Positions 45,822-53,823 of a stretch of DNA of 64,000 bases are shown here, one piece after another; position 1 is the first letter of the stretch; each line of letters starts with the position of its first letter. Origin of the DNA: Algibacter mikhailovii (GTDB lineage: Bacteria; Bacteroidota; Bacteroidia; Flavobacteriales; Flavobacteriaceae); NCBI RefSeq assembly GCF_014651495.1, contig NZ_BMWZ01000002.1, positions 62,001-126,000 of the forward strand, written 5' to 3'. Both the position numbers and the translations under genes were made by a program. Below the pieces are notes generated by a model. The model had not been told where the DNA came from. It saw only the letters and a list, made by a program, of their open reading frames with translations, and made no database searches.

Positions 45822-46102
45822 TATTTATAATGCTCTACTGTTGGAAATGGCTCATAAAAATGATGCAATAATGCTTTCCATTCTTGATATTCATTTGATG
45901 TTCTAAATCCAATTTCATGATCTTCAATCGTTTCCCAGTTAACCAATAATATGTATTTATCCCTGGCTTCAACACACTTCTTTAATTGATGTGAGATGTA
46001 CCCTTTCATTGAAGAAATTATGCCTTCCGCCTTTTTGAAATTCGTCTCAAATTCAGCAGAAAGTCCTTCTTTTATATGTAATGTGGCTACTTCTAGTATC
46101 AT
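45821..46102 (-). CDS. ABM-domain monooxygenase-like protein
   Basis: A 93-residue protein with an antibiotic biosynthesis monooxygenase (ABM) ferredoxin-like fold: [18 protein letters not shown], then [15 protein letters not shown] and [17 protein letters not shown]. It is encoded between the two halves of metH (11 bases after the N-terminal gene and overlapping the C-terminal gene by one base). Its link to methionine synthase is inferred only from location; such small ABM proteins are often quinol or heme oxygenases. Confidence 0.8.
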   Translation of the reverse strand: MILEVATLHIKEGLSAEFETNFKKAEGIISSMKGYISHQLKKCVEARDKYILLVNWETIEDHEIGFRTSNEYQEWKALLHHFYEPFPTVEHYK

Positions 46103-46113
46103 TCTATAAATCT

Positions 46114-47130
46114 CTAATGAGATGCTGAAACAAGATCAGCATGACGTCGTGGTTTATACTTTGCGGCAATATCTGCAATCACTCTAATATGCTCCGGGCT
46201 AGTTCCACAACAACCACCTATAATATTGATTAAATTCTTCTTCAAATATTCTTCAATTTGCGCGCCCATTTCTTCAGGCGTTTCATCATATTCGCCAAAA
46301 GCATTTGGTAATCCTGCATTTGGATGTGCTGAAATTGCAAAATCTGTTTTATTAGCAATCGCCTCTAAATGTGGTTGCAATAAATTTGCACCCAATGCAC
46401 AATTAAACCCAACCGATAATAATGGAATATGCGATACCGAAATTAAAAATGCCTCGGCAGTTTGCCCAGATAATGTTCTACCGGAAGCATCTGTAATAGT
46501 ACCACTTAACATTATGGGTATATCAATATTGCGTTCTTCTTTTACTTGTTCAATAGCAAATAAAGCAGCTTTAGCATTCAAGGTATCAAATACCGTTTCA
46601 ACCAATAACAAATCTACACCACCATCAACCAACGCCTCTACCTGTTGCTTGTATGCTATACGCAACTCATCAAAAGTTACGGCTCGATATCCTGGGTCAT
46701 TCACATCTGGTGACATACTAGCCGTTCTATTCGTTGGCCCTATTGACCCTGCCACAAATCTTGGTTTGTGCGGTTCCTTTGCTGTAAATTCATCAGCAAC
46801 TTCTTTGGCTATTTTAGCAGACTGATAATTTAGTTCATATACTAAATCTTCCATTTGGTAATCTGCCATAGCAATAGTAGTTCCTGAAAACGTATTGGTT
46901 TCGACTATATCAGCACCTACTTCAAAATATTTGCCGTGAATGGTTTTTATAGCTTCTGGCTGTGTGATTGACAGCAAGTCGTTATTACCCTGCAAAGGTG
47001 TTGGATAATCTTTAAAGCGTTCGCCTCTAAAATCCCCTTCAGTGAATTTATAAGCTTGTAACATGGTACCCATAGCACCATCTAAAACTAAAATTCGATC
47101 CTTTAAAGCTTCATGTATGTTTGACATCAC
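46114..47130 (-). CDS. Homocysteine S-methyltransferase (MetH N-terminal part)
   Basis: The 338-residue protein is the homocysteine-binding (betaine-homocysteine methyltransferase-like) domain: [11 protein letters not shown] at about 16, [10 protein letters not shown] near 75, VGFNCALG near 240 (zinc Cys), and [11 protein letters not shown] near 308 (two zinc Cys). It partners the MetH-C protein for methionine synthesis. The C-terminus ([10 protein letters not shown]) is encoded by a dispersed repeat, see 46121. The ATG at 47130 is adjacent to another at 47127. It is the first gene after the SAM-I riboswitch. Confidence 0.93.
   Translation of the reverse strand: MMSNIHEALKDRILVLDGAMGTMLQAYKFTEGDFRGERFKDYPTPLQGNNDLLSITQPEAIKTIHGKYFEVGADIVETNTFSGTTIAMADYQMEDLVYELNYQSAKIAKEVADEFTAKEPHKPRFVAGSIGPTNRTASMSPDVNDPGYRAVTFDELRIAYKQQVEALVDGGVDLLLVETVFDTLNAKAALFAIEQVKEERNIDIPIMLSGTITDASGRTLSGQTAEAFLISVSHIPLLSVGFNCALGANLLQPHLEAIANKTDFAISAHPNAGLPNAFGEYDETPEEMGAQIEEYLKKNLINIIGGCCGTSPEHIRVIADIAAKYKPRRHADLVSASH
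46121..46146. repeat. Dispersed hairpin repeat encoding the C-terminus of the MetH N-terminal protein
   Basis: ATGCTGA (46122-46128) and TCAGCAT (46136-46142) form a 7-bp hairpin in a 26-base unit. The minus strand reads CGTCATGCTGATCTTG followed by TTTCAGCATC, the general form of a repeat I know to be scattered in many flavobacteria. A 20/26 identical copy occurs at 47151-47176. The repeat supplies the last ten codons (residues [10 protein letters not shown]) of the 46114-47130 product. Confidence 0.65.
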
Positions 47131-47148
47131 TTTTCTTTTTTATTTATG

Positions 47149-47176
47149 TAAAAACTGAAACAAATTCAGCTTGACG
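47149..47176 (-). terminator. Possible riboswitch terminator, a copy of the dispersed repeat
   Basis: On the minus strand AAGCTGAA, loop TTTGT and TTCAGTTT form an 8-bp stem with one G-U pair, ending in a run of T. It lies after the SAM-I aptamer and before the MetH-N ATG. Its 26-base core (47151-47176) matches the 46121 repeat at 20 of 26 positions. A weak terminator by stem stability; the assignment as the riboswitch's expression platform is inference. Confidence 0.5.
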
Positions 47177-47238
47177 AAAGCCTAATATTTTATTAGTTTT
47201 CATCATAATATCATCAAGAAGAGTAAAAAATACTATTC

Positions 47239-47342
47239 GTTATCTGTCTCCTATTGCTAGGAGTAGAACGTAGCACCTTCTTTACAAGTTAAAGGGTTGC
47301 CAAGGTTTCATTGGGTCTAATCCCTCTACCTTTCTTGATAAC
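47239..47342 (-). promoter_or_regulatory. SAM-I (S-box) riboswitch
   Basis: On the minus strand the aptamer runs from P1 GTTATC (47342-47337) to GATAAC (47244-47239). Between these are the hallmark stretches TATCAAGAAAGGTAGAGGGA, ACCCAATGAAACC, TTGGCAACC and AAGGTGCTA, with a P3 hairpin (CTTTA/TAAAG) and a P4 hairpin with a GCAA loop. This is the S-box class that binds S-adenosylmethionine and turns off methionine genes. The downstream TTCTTGAT (47220-47213) can pair with the 5' part ATCAAGAA (47339-47332), a candidate alternative fold. It precedes the split metH genes. Confidence 0.93.
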
Positions 47343-47423
47343 ATTAATACGTTAATGAACTGGCGAACAAAAATACTAACTATATTCCTTTATTCACATT
47401 AAATTCAGAAAAATTAAAACACC

Positions 47424-48314
47424 TTATTCAAACAGGGCCGAGGATAAATAACGATCTCCCCTATCACAAATAATTGCAACAATCACACCTTCTTCAATTT
47501 GTTCCGCAATAGTTAATGCACAAAATACAGAACCTCCGCTACTCATTCCTGCAAAAACACCTTCTTCTTTAGCTAATTTAATGGTCGTAGCTTTTGCATC
47601 ATTCTCAGTCACATCAATAACCACATCAACGCGTTCAGGATTAAAAAACTTAGGTACATATTCTGGAGACCACTTTCTAATTCCAGGAATTCTAGCACCA
47701 TCAGCGGGCTGCGCGCCTACAATAGTTATTTCCTTATTCTTTTCTTTTAAATATTTAGAGGTTCCAGTAATAGTTCCTGTTGTACCCATGCTAGATACAA
47801 AATGTGTAACTTTCCCATTAGTTGCTTCCCAAATTTCAGGGCCGGTAGTTTTATAATGCGCTTTCCAATTATCATCATTCTCAAACTGATTCAAAACAGT
47901 ATAACCTTTTTCATCTCTTAACTTAAAAGCTAGGTCTCGCGAACCTTCAATACCAATATCAGAAGATGTTAAAATGACCTCAGCACCATAAGCACGCATT
48001 GTTTTTACACGCTCTTCAGTAGAATTCTCAGGCATGATTAATACCATTTTCAACCCTAAAAGTTTCGAGATAAATGCTAAAGCAATTCCCGTATTTCCAC
48101 TTGTAGCTTCAACTAAAGTATCGCCTTTTTTAATATCACCTCGTTTTAAAGCTTCATTAATCATATTAAAAGCTGGACGATCCTTCACACTGCCGCCTGG
48201 GTTATTCCCTTCAAGTTTTAAAAATAAACGTACACCTTTTTTTGAAATCAAATGCGTGGCTTCTACCAAAGGGGTATTCCCAATTTGACCAATAATACTA
48301 TTTTCGAATTCCAT
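47424..48314 (-). CDS. cysM: Cysteine synthase B
   Basis: PLP-dependent O-acetylserine sulfhydrylase of 296 residues. The Schiff-base Lys is in GGSVKDRPAF near 39-44, with the GNTGIALA loop near 70 and SMGTTGTITG near 175. Short length and motif set fit CysM rather than CysK. It overlaps the serine acetyltransferase gene by 17 bases, coupling O-acetylserine formation to its use. Sulfide is supplied by the sulfate assimilation operon upstream. Confidence 0.94.
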   Translation of the reverse strand: MEFENSIIGQIGNTPLVEATHLISKKGVRLFLKLEGNNPGGSVKDRPAFNMINEALKRGDIKKGDTLVEATSGNTGIALAFISKLLGLKMVLIMPENSTEERVKTMRAYGAEVILTSSDIGIEGSRDLAFKLRDEKGYTVLNQFENDDNWKAHYKTTGPEIWEATNGKVTHFVSSMGTTGTITGTSKYLKEKNKEITIVGAQPADGARIPGIRKWSPEYVPKFFNPERVDVVIDVTENDAKATTIKLAKEEGVFAGMSSGGSVFCALTIAEQIEEGVIVAIICDRGDRYLSSALFE

Positions 48315-49041
48315 TCTTTTTGGGTCTTATTTTAATTTTTGTTTGATAGGTTACTAATGAATTCTCAGGAACAGATTCGGTTATCCAAACGTTAGCACCA
48401 ATAACACTATTTGCTCCAATAGATATATCGCCTCCTAAAATTGTGGCATTCGCATAAATGCAAACATTATCTTCAATGGTAGGATGACGTTTTGTCGATG
48501 CTAAACTTTTAGACACCGAAATACCACCCAAAGTTACCCCCTGATAAATCTTAACATTTTTGCCAATAATAGACGTTTCGCCAATTACAATACCTGTGCC
48601 GTGGTCAATATAAAAAGATTCATCAATAGTAGCTCCTGGGTGAATATCAACCCCCGTTATACCATGAATGTATTCACTCATCATTCTAGGTAAAATATAT
48701 ACGCCGAGTCTATGCAATGCATTACTCAATCTGTAAATTGATATGGCGTAAAATCCGGGATAAGCCATATAAATCTCTGCTAACGAATGCGAAGCCGGAT
48801 CATTTTTTTCAAATGCAATGGCATCTAAATCCAGTTTTCTTCTAATTTCTGGCAACTGGAACTTGAACTTATCCCATAGCTTCTTTCCATCCTCTATGTC
48901 TAACTTAGACAATATTTTAATAAAGGTCTTTTCTAAATATTCATCATGTTCTTCTTCATGCTCGCAATCGAACAATGAATAAAATAAACGTTTCGTGAAT
49001 GTTTTTGCGGTATCTTTTAAGCAAACATTATAACTTTTCAT
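48298..49041 (-). CDS. Serine O-acetyltransferase
   Basis: Makes O-acetylserine from serine and acetyl-CoA. The hexapeptide-repeat C-terminus is clear: DIHPGATIDESFYIDHGTG, VIGETSIIGKNVKIYQGV and a conserved His (GVTLGG region, TKRHPTIEDNV). The N-terminal 100 residues are alpha-helical as in CysE/EpsC. At 247 residues it is full size. It starts a two-gene unit with cysM. Confidence 0.93.
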   Translation of the reverse strand: MKSYNVCLKDTAKTFTKRLFYSLFDCEHEEEHDEYLEKTFIKILSKLDIEDGKKLWDKFKFQLPEIRRKLDLDAIAFEKNDPASHSLAEIYMAYPGFYAISIYRLSNALHRLGVYILPRMMSEYIHGITGVDIHPGATIDESFYIDHGTGIVIGETSIIGKNVKIYQGVTLGGISVSKSLASTKRHPTIEDNVCIYANATILGGDISIGANSVIGANVWITESVPENSLVTYQTKIKIRPKKNGIRK

Positions 49042-49114
49042 TAGTTATCTTTTTTGTGTTTGAGTTGATAAAAATAGAATTTATACCTGAATAATCTTAT
49101 GATAATAAACATTA

Positions 49115-49148
49115 AATCCCGCGATTCTAAAAAGAAAAACGCGGGATT
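49115..49148 (-). terminator. Possible terminator after the sulfate assimilation operon
   Basis: AATCCCGCG (minus strand 49148-49140) and CGCGGGATT (49123-49115) form a 9-bp GC-rich stem with a 16-base loop. The following T-tract is weak (TTAATG). It lies 23 bases after the ferredoxin-NADP reductase stop. Confidence 0.6.
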
Positions 49149-49170
49149 ATTATATTTATAAAGCTAGAAT

Positions 49171-50226
49171 TTAATTTATAGCTTGAACCACCGCTTTTGG
49201 AGCTTCTTTTCTTGAACCATCAAATCCATCTATTCCACTAACTGTAGTATATTTTAACACCAGTCTTTTTCCTGGATTGATAATTCTATAGGCTGCTTGA
49301 CACATTAATGTTGCCTCGTGGAACCCACATAGTATTAACTTTAATTTCTCAGGATATGTATTGACGTCACCGATTGCAAAAATACCAGGGATATTGGTTT
49401 GATAATTTAATGAATTATCCACCTTTATAGCATTCTTTTCAATCTCTAATCCCCAATTTCCAATTGGCCCTAATTTAGGAGACAATCCAAATAAAGGAAT
49501 AAAGTGATCTGTTTCTATTTGAAACGCTTCCCCATCTTTTGGAACCACGGTAACAGCTTCTATCTTACCTTCACCATGCAACTCTTTAACTTCAGCAGGT
49601 GTTACTAAATTAATTTTACCCGCTTTAGTTAACTCGCCTACTTTCTCAACAGAATCCAAAGCTCCTCTAAATTCATTTCTTCTATGAATTAAAGTTACCT
49701 CAGAAGCTACATCGGTTAAAAAGATACTCCAATCTAATGCAGAGTCACCACCTCCAGAAATCACCACTTTCTTATCTCTATAAAATTCTGGATCTTTGAT
49801 GATATATTCCACACCCTTATCCTCATAATCTGCTATGCCTTCAATAGCAGGTTTTCTTGGCTCAAATGACCCTAAACCTCCAGCGATTGCAACTATAGGA
49901 GCATGATGCTGCGTCCCTTTATTTGTTGTTACAATAAAAGAACCGTCCTCTTGTTTTTCTATAGTTTCAGCACGTTCTCCCAAGGTAAACCCTGGCTCAA
50001 ATTGTTTTCCCTGCTCTAATAAGTTTTTAGTTAAATCTCCAGCCAAAATTTCCGGAAAACCAGGAATATCATAAATTGGTTTTTTGGGATAAATTTCTGA
50101 ACATTGACCACCTGGTTGTGGTAATGCGTCAATTAAATGACATTTAAGTTTTAATAATCCTGCTTCAAAAACAGTAAACAACCCCGTTGGTCCAGCTCCT
50201 ATGATAAGTATATCAGTCTTAATCAT
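49171..50226 (-). CDS. Ferredoxin-NADP reductase (thioredoxin reductase-like type)
   Basis: A 351-residue FAD/NADPH enzyme of the bacterial TrxR-like ferredoxin-NADP reductase group. The FAD motif IIGAGPTGLFTVFEAG near 7, the conserved LPQPGGQCSEIYPKKPIYDIPG and the NADPH motif VVISGGGDSALDWS near 152 are visible; the redox Cys pair of true thioredoxin reductase is absent. I chose the ATG at 50226 (MIKTDILIIGAGP) rather than the upstream one at 50259, because the FAD motif normally lies near the start. It closes the sulfate operon and probably provides electrons to the sulfite reductase through ferredoxin. Confidence 0.88.
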   Translation of the reverse strand: MIKTDILIIGAGPTGLFTVFEAGLLKLKCHLIDALPQPGGQCSEIYPKKPIYDIPGFPEILAGDLTKNLLEQGKQFEPGFTLGERAETIEKQEDGSFIVTTNKGTQHHAPIVAIAGGLGSFEPRKPAIEGIADYEDKGVEYIIKDPEFYRDKKVVISGGGDSALDWSIFLTDVASEVTLIHRRNEFRGALDSVEKVGELTKAGKINLVTPAEVKELHGEGKIEAVTVVPKDGEAFQIETDHFIPLFGLSPKLGPIGNWGLEIEKNAIKVDNSLNYQTNIPGIFAIGDVNTYPEKLKLILCGFHEATLMCQAAYRIINPGKRLVLKYTTVSGIDGFDGSRKEAPKAVVQAIN

Positions 50227-50296
50227 TTTATGATTCTTTTTTTTCATGTGCGCATCCATATTGTTTTAAAATTGGCACATGTAACATTAATTTAAC

Positions 50297-50902
50297 TTAC
50301 TTTTTTTGATTAATCTTTTTATCAGATGTTTCAATTAATCCTTTTGTGAATTCGTTTAGTGTTTCCACTTTTTCTTCAAAATCACCTTTTATTGTTTTTC
50401 TATATTCATTTAAATTCTTCACTAAATCGTCTATATTTTCAGGAATAACTTCCTCAAAAAATTGACGTAAACGTTTCGCTGTTGTAGGCGATTTTCCGTT
50501 AGTACTAATAGCCACTTTTACATTGCCTTTAGTTACGATACCTCCCATATAAAAATCGCAATAGGGCGGATTATCTGCAACGTTGACTAATTTGGCCTCT
50601 GCCCGACAATCTTTCCAAACTTGTACGTTAACTTCTGGCTCATCGGTCGTGGCCACAACCATATGCTTGCCAATTAAATATTTTTTTTTGTAAACATCTT
50701 CAATCAATGTGACACATCCTGTTTTAGCAAGTGCCACAGTACCCTCTCTAAACATGGGTGACACCATGGTAACATGAGCATCGGGACTAGATTTCAACAA
50801 AAAAGTCAGCTTTTCTTCAGCTACAAAACCACCTCCTATAATCAAAACATTTAGGTTTCGGGATTTTAAGAAAATAGGATACAAATTATTTCTTTCCATC
50901 AT
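50297..50902 (-). CDS. Precorrin-2 dehydrogenase / ferrochelatase (siroheme synthase N-domain)
   Basis: Converts precorrin-2 to siroheme, the sulfite reductase cofactor. The NAD-binding motif LIIGGGFVAEEKLTFLL near 16 and the conserved STNGKSPTTAKRLR loop are typical of Met8/CysG N-domain proteins. At 201 residues it matches the stand-alone form. Its start touches the cobA stop (1 base gap). Supplies siroheme to the neighbouring reductase. Confidence 0.9.
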   Translation of the reverse strand: MMERNNLYPIFLKSRNLNVLIIGGGFVAEEKLTFLLKSSPDAHVTMVSPMFREGTVALAKTGCVTLIEDVYKKKYLIGKHMVVATTDEPEVNVQVWKDCRAEAKLVNVADNPPYCDFYMGGIVTKGNVKVAISTNGKSPTTAKRLRQFFEEVIPENIDDLVKNLNEYRKTIKGDFEEKVETLNEFTKGLIETSDKKINQKK

Positions 50903-51664
50903 CTAATCCTCAGTCACTTCTTTATATATTGAATCCAGAACAGCTCTTTCTTTCACCACATCACCAATAACTATGATTGCAGGAGCCGCCAATTGTTTTT
51001 CATTAACAACCTGCTGAATATTTCTAATATACCCTATCCCAACATTTTCATTATCTCGTGTACCATTTTGAATAATTGCTACTGGGGTGTTTCGTTTATT
51101 TTCTGCATAAAACACCTTTACAATGTCATGCAATTTATGCATGCCCATTAAGATAACCACAGTAGCGGTAGATTTTGCTGCTAAAACCACATCATTAGAT
51201 AAGGCATGATCTTTAGTAGTCGCTGTTACAACCCAAAAACTTTCTGAAGAACCTCGTTTTGTTAAGGGTATCCCTTGCGAGGCTGGCACAGCCAACGCCG
51301 AAGAAATCCCTGGCACAACATACGTCTCCAAGCCAAATGTTCTCACATAGTCTATCTCTTCCGCTCCACGCCCAAAAATAAATGGATCGCCTCCTTTTAA
51401 ACGCACAACATGACCTTTTTCTTTAGCTTTTGTCACAATAAGATCATTGATCTGTTCTTGCTGAAAAGCATAACACCCCTTGCGTTTCCCCACAAAAATA
51501 AGCTCTGCATTTTCAGAAGCATATTTAAGTAAAGATTCGTTTATAAGTGCATCATATAAAATCACATCAGCAGATTCAATAGCCTTAATACCTTTAAGGG
51601 TAATTAAATCTTCATCACCTGGTCCTGCGCCTACAACAGTTAATATTGGGGTTTTCAAACTCAT
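50903..51664 (-). CDS. cobA: Uroporphyrinogen-III C-methyltransferase
   Basis: SAM-dependent methylation of uroporphyrinogen III to precorrin-2 for siroheme. The N-terminal VVGAGPGDEDLITLKG, LKGGDPFIFGRGAEE near 88 and GITSA-like PGISSALAVPA near 118 are all family signatures. Length 253 fits. It is 15 bases downstream of the sulfite reductase and directly upstream of the siroheme-forming enzyme. Confidence 0.95.
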   Translation of the reverse strand: MSLKTPILTVVGAGPGDEDLITLKGIKAIESADVILYDALINESLLKYASENAELIFVGKRKGCYAFQQEQINDLIVTKAKEKGHVVRLKGGDPFIFGRGAEEIDYVRTFGLETYVVPGISSALAVPASQGIPLTKRGSSESFWVVTATTKDHALSNDVVLAAKSTATVVILMGMHKLHDIVKVFYAENKRNTPVAIIQNGTRDNENVGIGYIRNIQQVVNEKQLAAPAIIVIGDVVKERAVLDSIYKEVTED

Positions 51665-51678
51665 TCTTTTTTATTCGC

Positions 51679-53775
51679 TTATGCCAATTTAGCCTGTTCT
51701 ACTTCTCTATATTCTCGAACAGCTGTTAAAAATGTCTCAGCACTTGAAATATAATTTAAAGCAAATTCTTTTGTTGGTGCATTCTTATTGATTTGATAAA
51801 TCAATTCTGAAAACGATGTTCCTAAACTGATTTTCCCGCCTTGAATAAATAACTCGTCAAATTGAGAAATAATACCTGCATGTGTATTTGTCTTTTTGTT
51901 TTCAGCCAATAATAATGCTTTTGCTGAATTCACTAAGGATTGGTATGCTAAATAAATAGCTCCTGAATAGACTTCATCTTCAAAAGATGTTTTAGCATTT
52001 TCAATTTTCTCCTCACTTTCAAAAAACAACGTAGCAATTAAATCAATTACTACACCTGCACATTCACCAATACCAATCTCCTTTACATATTTTTCTTCTT
52101 CTCCCCAATCAATAAAATCTTCTTGAATTAAATTAGTAGCATCCTGTAAATCATTTAAGAAATCGTAAAAATACTTCTCTCCTTTTTCTTGATAATAGGC
52201 AACAAAACTTTTTCCATTAGCATGGGCTTCAAAATCATTTAAAATTCTGCGCAATGCTTCAGGCCCTCTTCTACTTGGTACCTTTACAACTTTATCAGCA
52301 AAAGTAGCATTTCCATCACCTAGGTTACCTCCTCCAAGTAAAACTTGTAATGCTGGTGCAACCAATTTATCTGGTGTACGCACGGTCATCCCTTGGAAAC
52401 CAATATTTGCCATATTATGTTGACCACAGGCATTCATACAGCCACTAATCTTAATTACAAGATCTTCATTTTTCAAGTATTGTGGGTACTCTGCTGCAAT
52501 TACACGTTCTAGTTCTTCTGCAATCCCAGTACTACTAGCAATACCTAAGTTACACGTATCTGTACCTGGACAAGCTGTAATATCTACTGCTTTGTTATAA
52601 CCAGCATCAACAAATCCTAATTTCTCTAATTCCGTGTAGAAAAATGGTACCAATTCTCTTTTTACAAAAGGAATTACAATATTTTGACGTAACGTTAAAC
52701 GTACTTCACCTGCACCATATTTATCCACTAAGTCAGCTAGCAATCGTGCTTTATCTGTATAAAAATCACCCAACAACACTTTAATCCCGATAGCAACAAA
52801 CCCATCCTGTTTTTGAGGAATTAAGTTTGTCGATTTCCAAGTTTCAAAGGCTTGTTGATTTTTTATTTCTACCGTTGGAATATCTTTAATTTCCACAGGA
52901 ACTGAAGGCACATAACTATCCGCATCAATAGCGACACTTTTAAATTCAATCGCTTTTTGTTCCTCAGCAATTAATTCCTTAAAGGCTTCTAACCCTATAT
53001 CTTTCAATAAGAATTTCATTCTCGCTTTAGCACGACTTTTACGCTCACCATAACGATCAAAAACTCTTAATACCCCTTCCATAATAGGAATGATCTTATC
53101 GGTCTCTACAAAATCAAATAAGACATCCGCATGACGTGGCTGAGAACCTAATCCTCCAGCAACCATAACTTTAAATCCGCGAACGCCGTCTTTTTCTTTA
53201 GCAATATAACCTATATCATGTAAGTATGACAAGCCTGTATCTTCATCTGTAGACGAAAAAGAGACCTTAAATTTACGTCCCATTTCTTGACAAATTGGAT
53301 TACGTAAAAAGAATTTATATAAGGCATCTGCATAAGGTGAAACATCAAACGGTTCATCTACATCTATTCCAGCAGTTTCAGAAGCAGTCACGTTTCTTAC
53401 CACATTACCACAAGCCTCACGAACGGTAACTTCATCTTTTTCTAACTCCGCCCACAATTCTGGTGTTCTATTTAAATCTACATAGTGAATTTGTATATCT
53501 TGACGCGTTGTAATATGTAAACGCCCACGAGAATACTCATCAGATACAGCAGCTATTCTACGTAATTGATTACTTTTTAACTTGCCGTAAGGCACTTTAA
53601 TACGAATCATTTGAACCCCTTCTTGTCTCTGACCATAAACACCACGAGCTAAACGAAGGCTTCTAAATTTCTCCTCATCAATCTTTCCATTATGAAATAA
53701 CTCAATCTTATTGGCTAATTCAATAATATCCTTTTCTACTATTGGATTTTCTATTTCTGTTCTAAAACTTTGCAT
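51679..53775 (-). CDS. Siroheme sulfite reductase with C-terminal HEPN-like domain
   Basis: Reduces sulfite to sulfide with six electrons. The siroheme/4Fe-4S cysteines are Cys402 and Cys408 (CPGTDTC) and Cys446 and Cys450 (CMNAC), with ferredoxin-nitrite/sulfite reductase folds in residues 1-540. The last 140 residues are an added helical domain resembling HEPN, with SFEDEVYSGAIYLAYQSLVNSAKALL, lacking a clear RxxxxH nuclease motif. Electrons may come from the FNR in the operon. The fusion is unusual; whether it affects localisation or interaction is unknown. Confidence 0.9.
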   Translation of the reverse strand: MQSFRTEIENPIVEKDIIELANKIELFHNGKIDEEKFRSLRLARGVYGQRQEGVQMIRIKVPYGKLKSNQLRRIAAVSDEYSRGRLHITTRQDIQIHYVDLNRTPELWAELEKDEVTVREACGNVVRNVTASETAGIDVDEPFDVSPYADALYKFFLRNPICQEMGRKFKVSFSSTDEDTGLSYLHDIGYIAKEKDGVRGFKVMVAGGLGSQPRHADVLFDFVETDKIIPIMEGVLRVFDRYGERKSRAKARMKFLLKDIGLEAFKELIAEEQKAIEFKSVAIDADSYVPSVPVEIKDIPTVEIKNQQAFETWKSTNLIPQKQDGFVAIGIKVLLGDFYTDKARLLADLVDKYGAGEVRLTLRQNIVIPFVKRELVPFFYTELEKLGFVDAGYNKAVDITACPGTDTCNLGIASSTGIAEELERVIAAEYPQYLKNEDLVIKISGCMNACGQHNMANIGFQGMTVRTPDKLVAPALQVLLGGGNLGDGNATFADKVVKVPSRRGPEALRRILNDFEAHANGKSFVAYYQEKGEKYFYDFLNDLQDATNLIQEDFIDWGEEEKYVKEIGIGECAGVVIDLIATLFFESEEKIENAKTSFEDEVYSGAIYLAYQSLVNSAKALLLAENKKTNTHAGIISQFDELFIQGGKISLGTSFSELIYQINKNAPTKEFALNYISSAETFLTAVREYREVEQAKLA

Positions 53776-53823
53776 GATATACCTGACTTTTTTCTTTTGA
53801 AAAGAACTTTTTATTATATTTTA

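Noticed and set aside
46226-46825. 199-residue open frame antisense to the MetH N-terminal gene
   Set aside because: It mirrors a strongly conserved gene on the other strand, and its composition (many Ser, Ala, Asn) is typical of a shadow frame; no family likeness.
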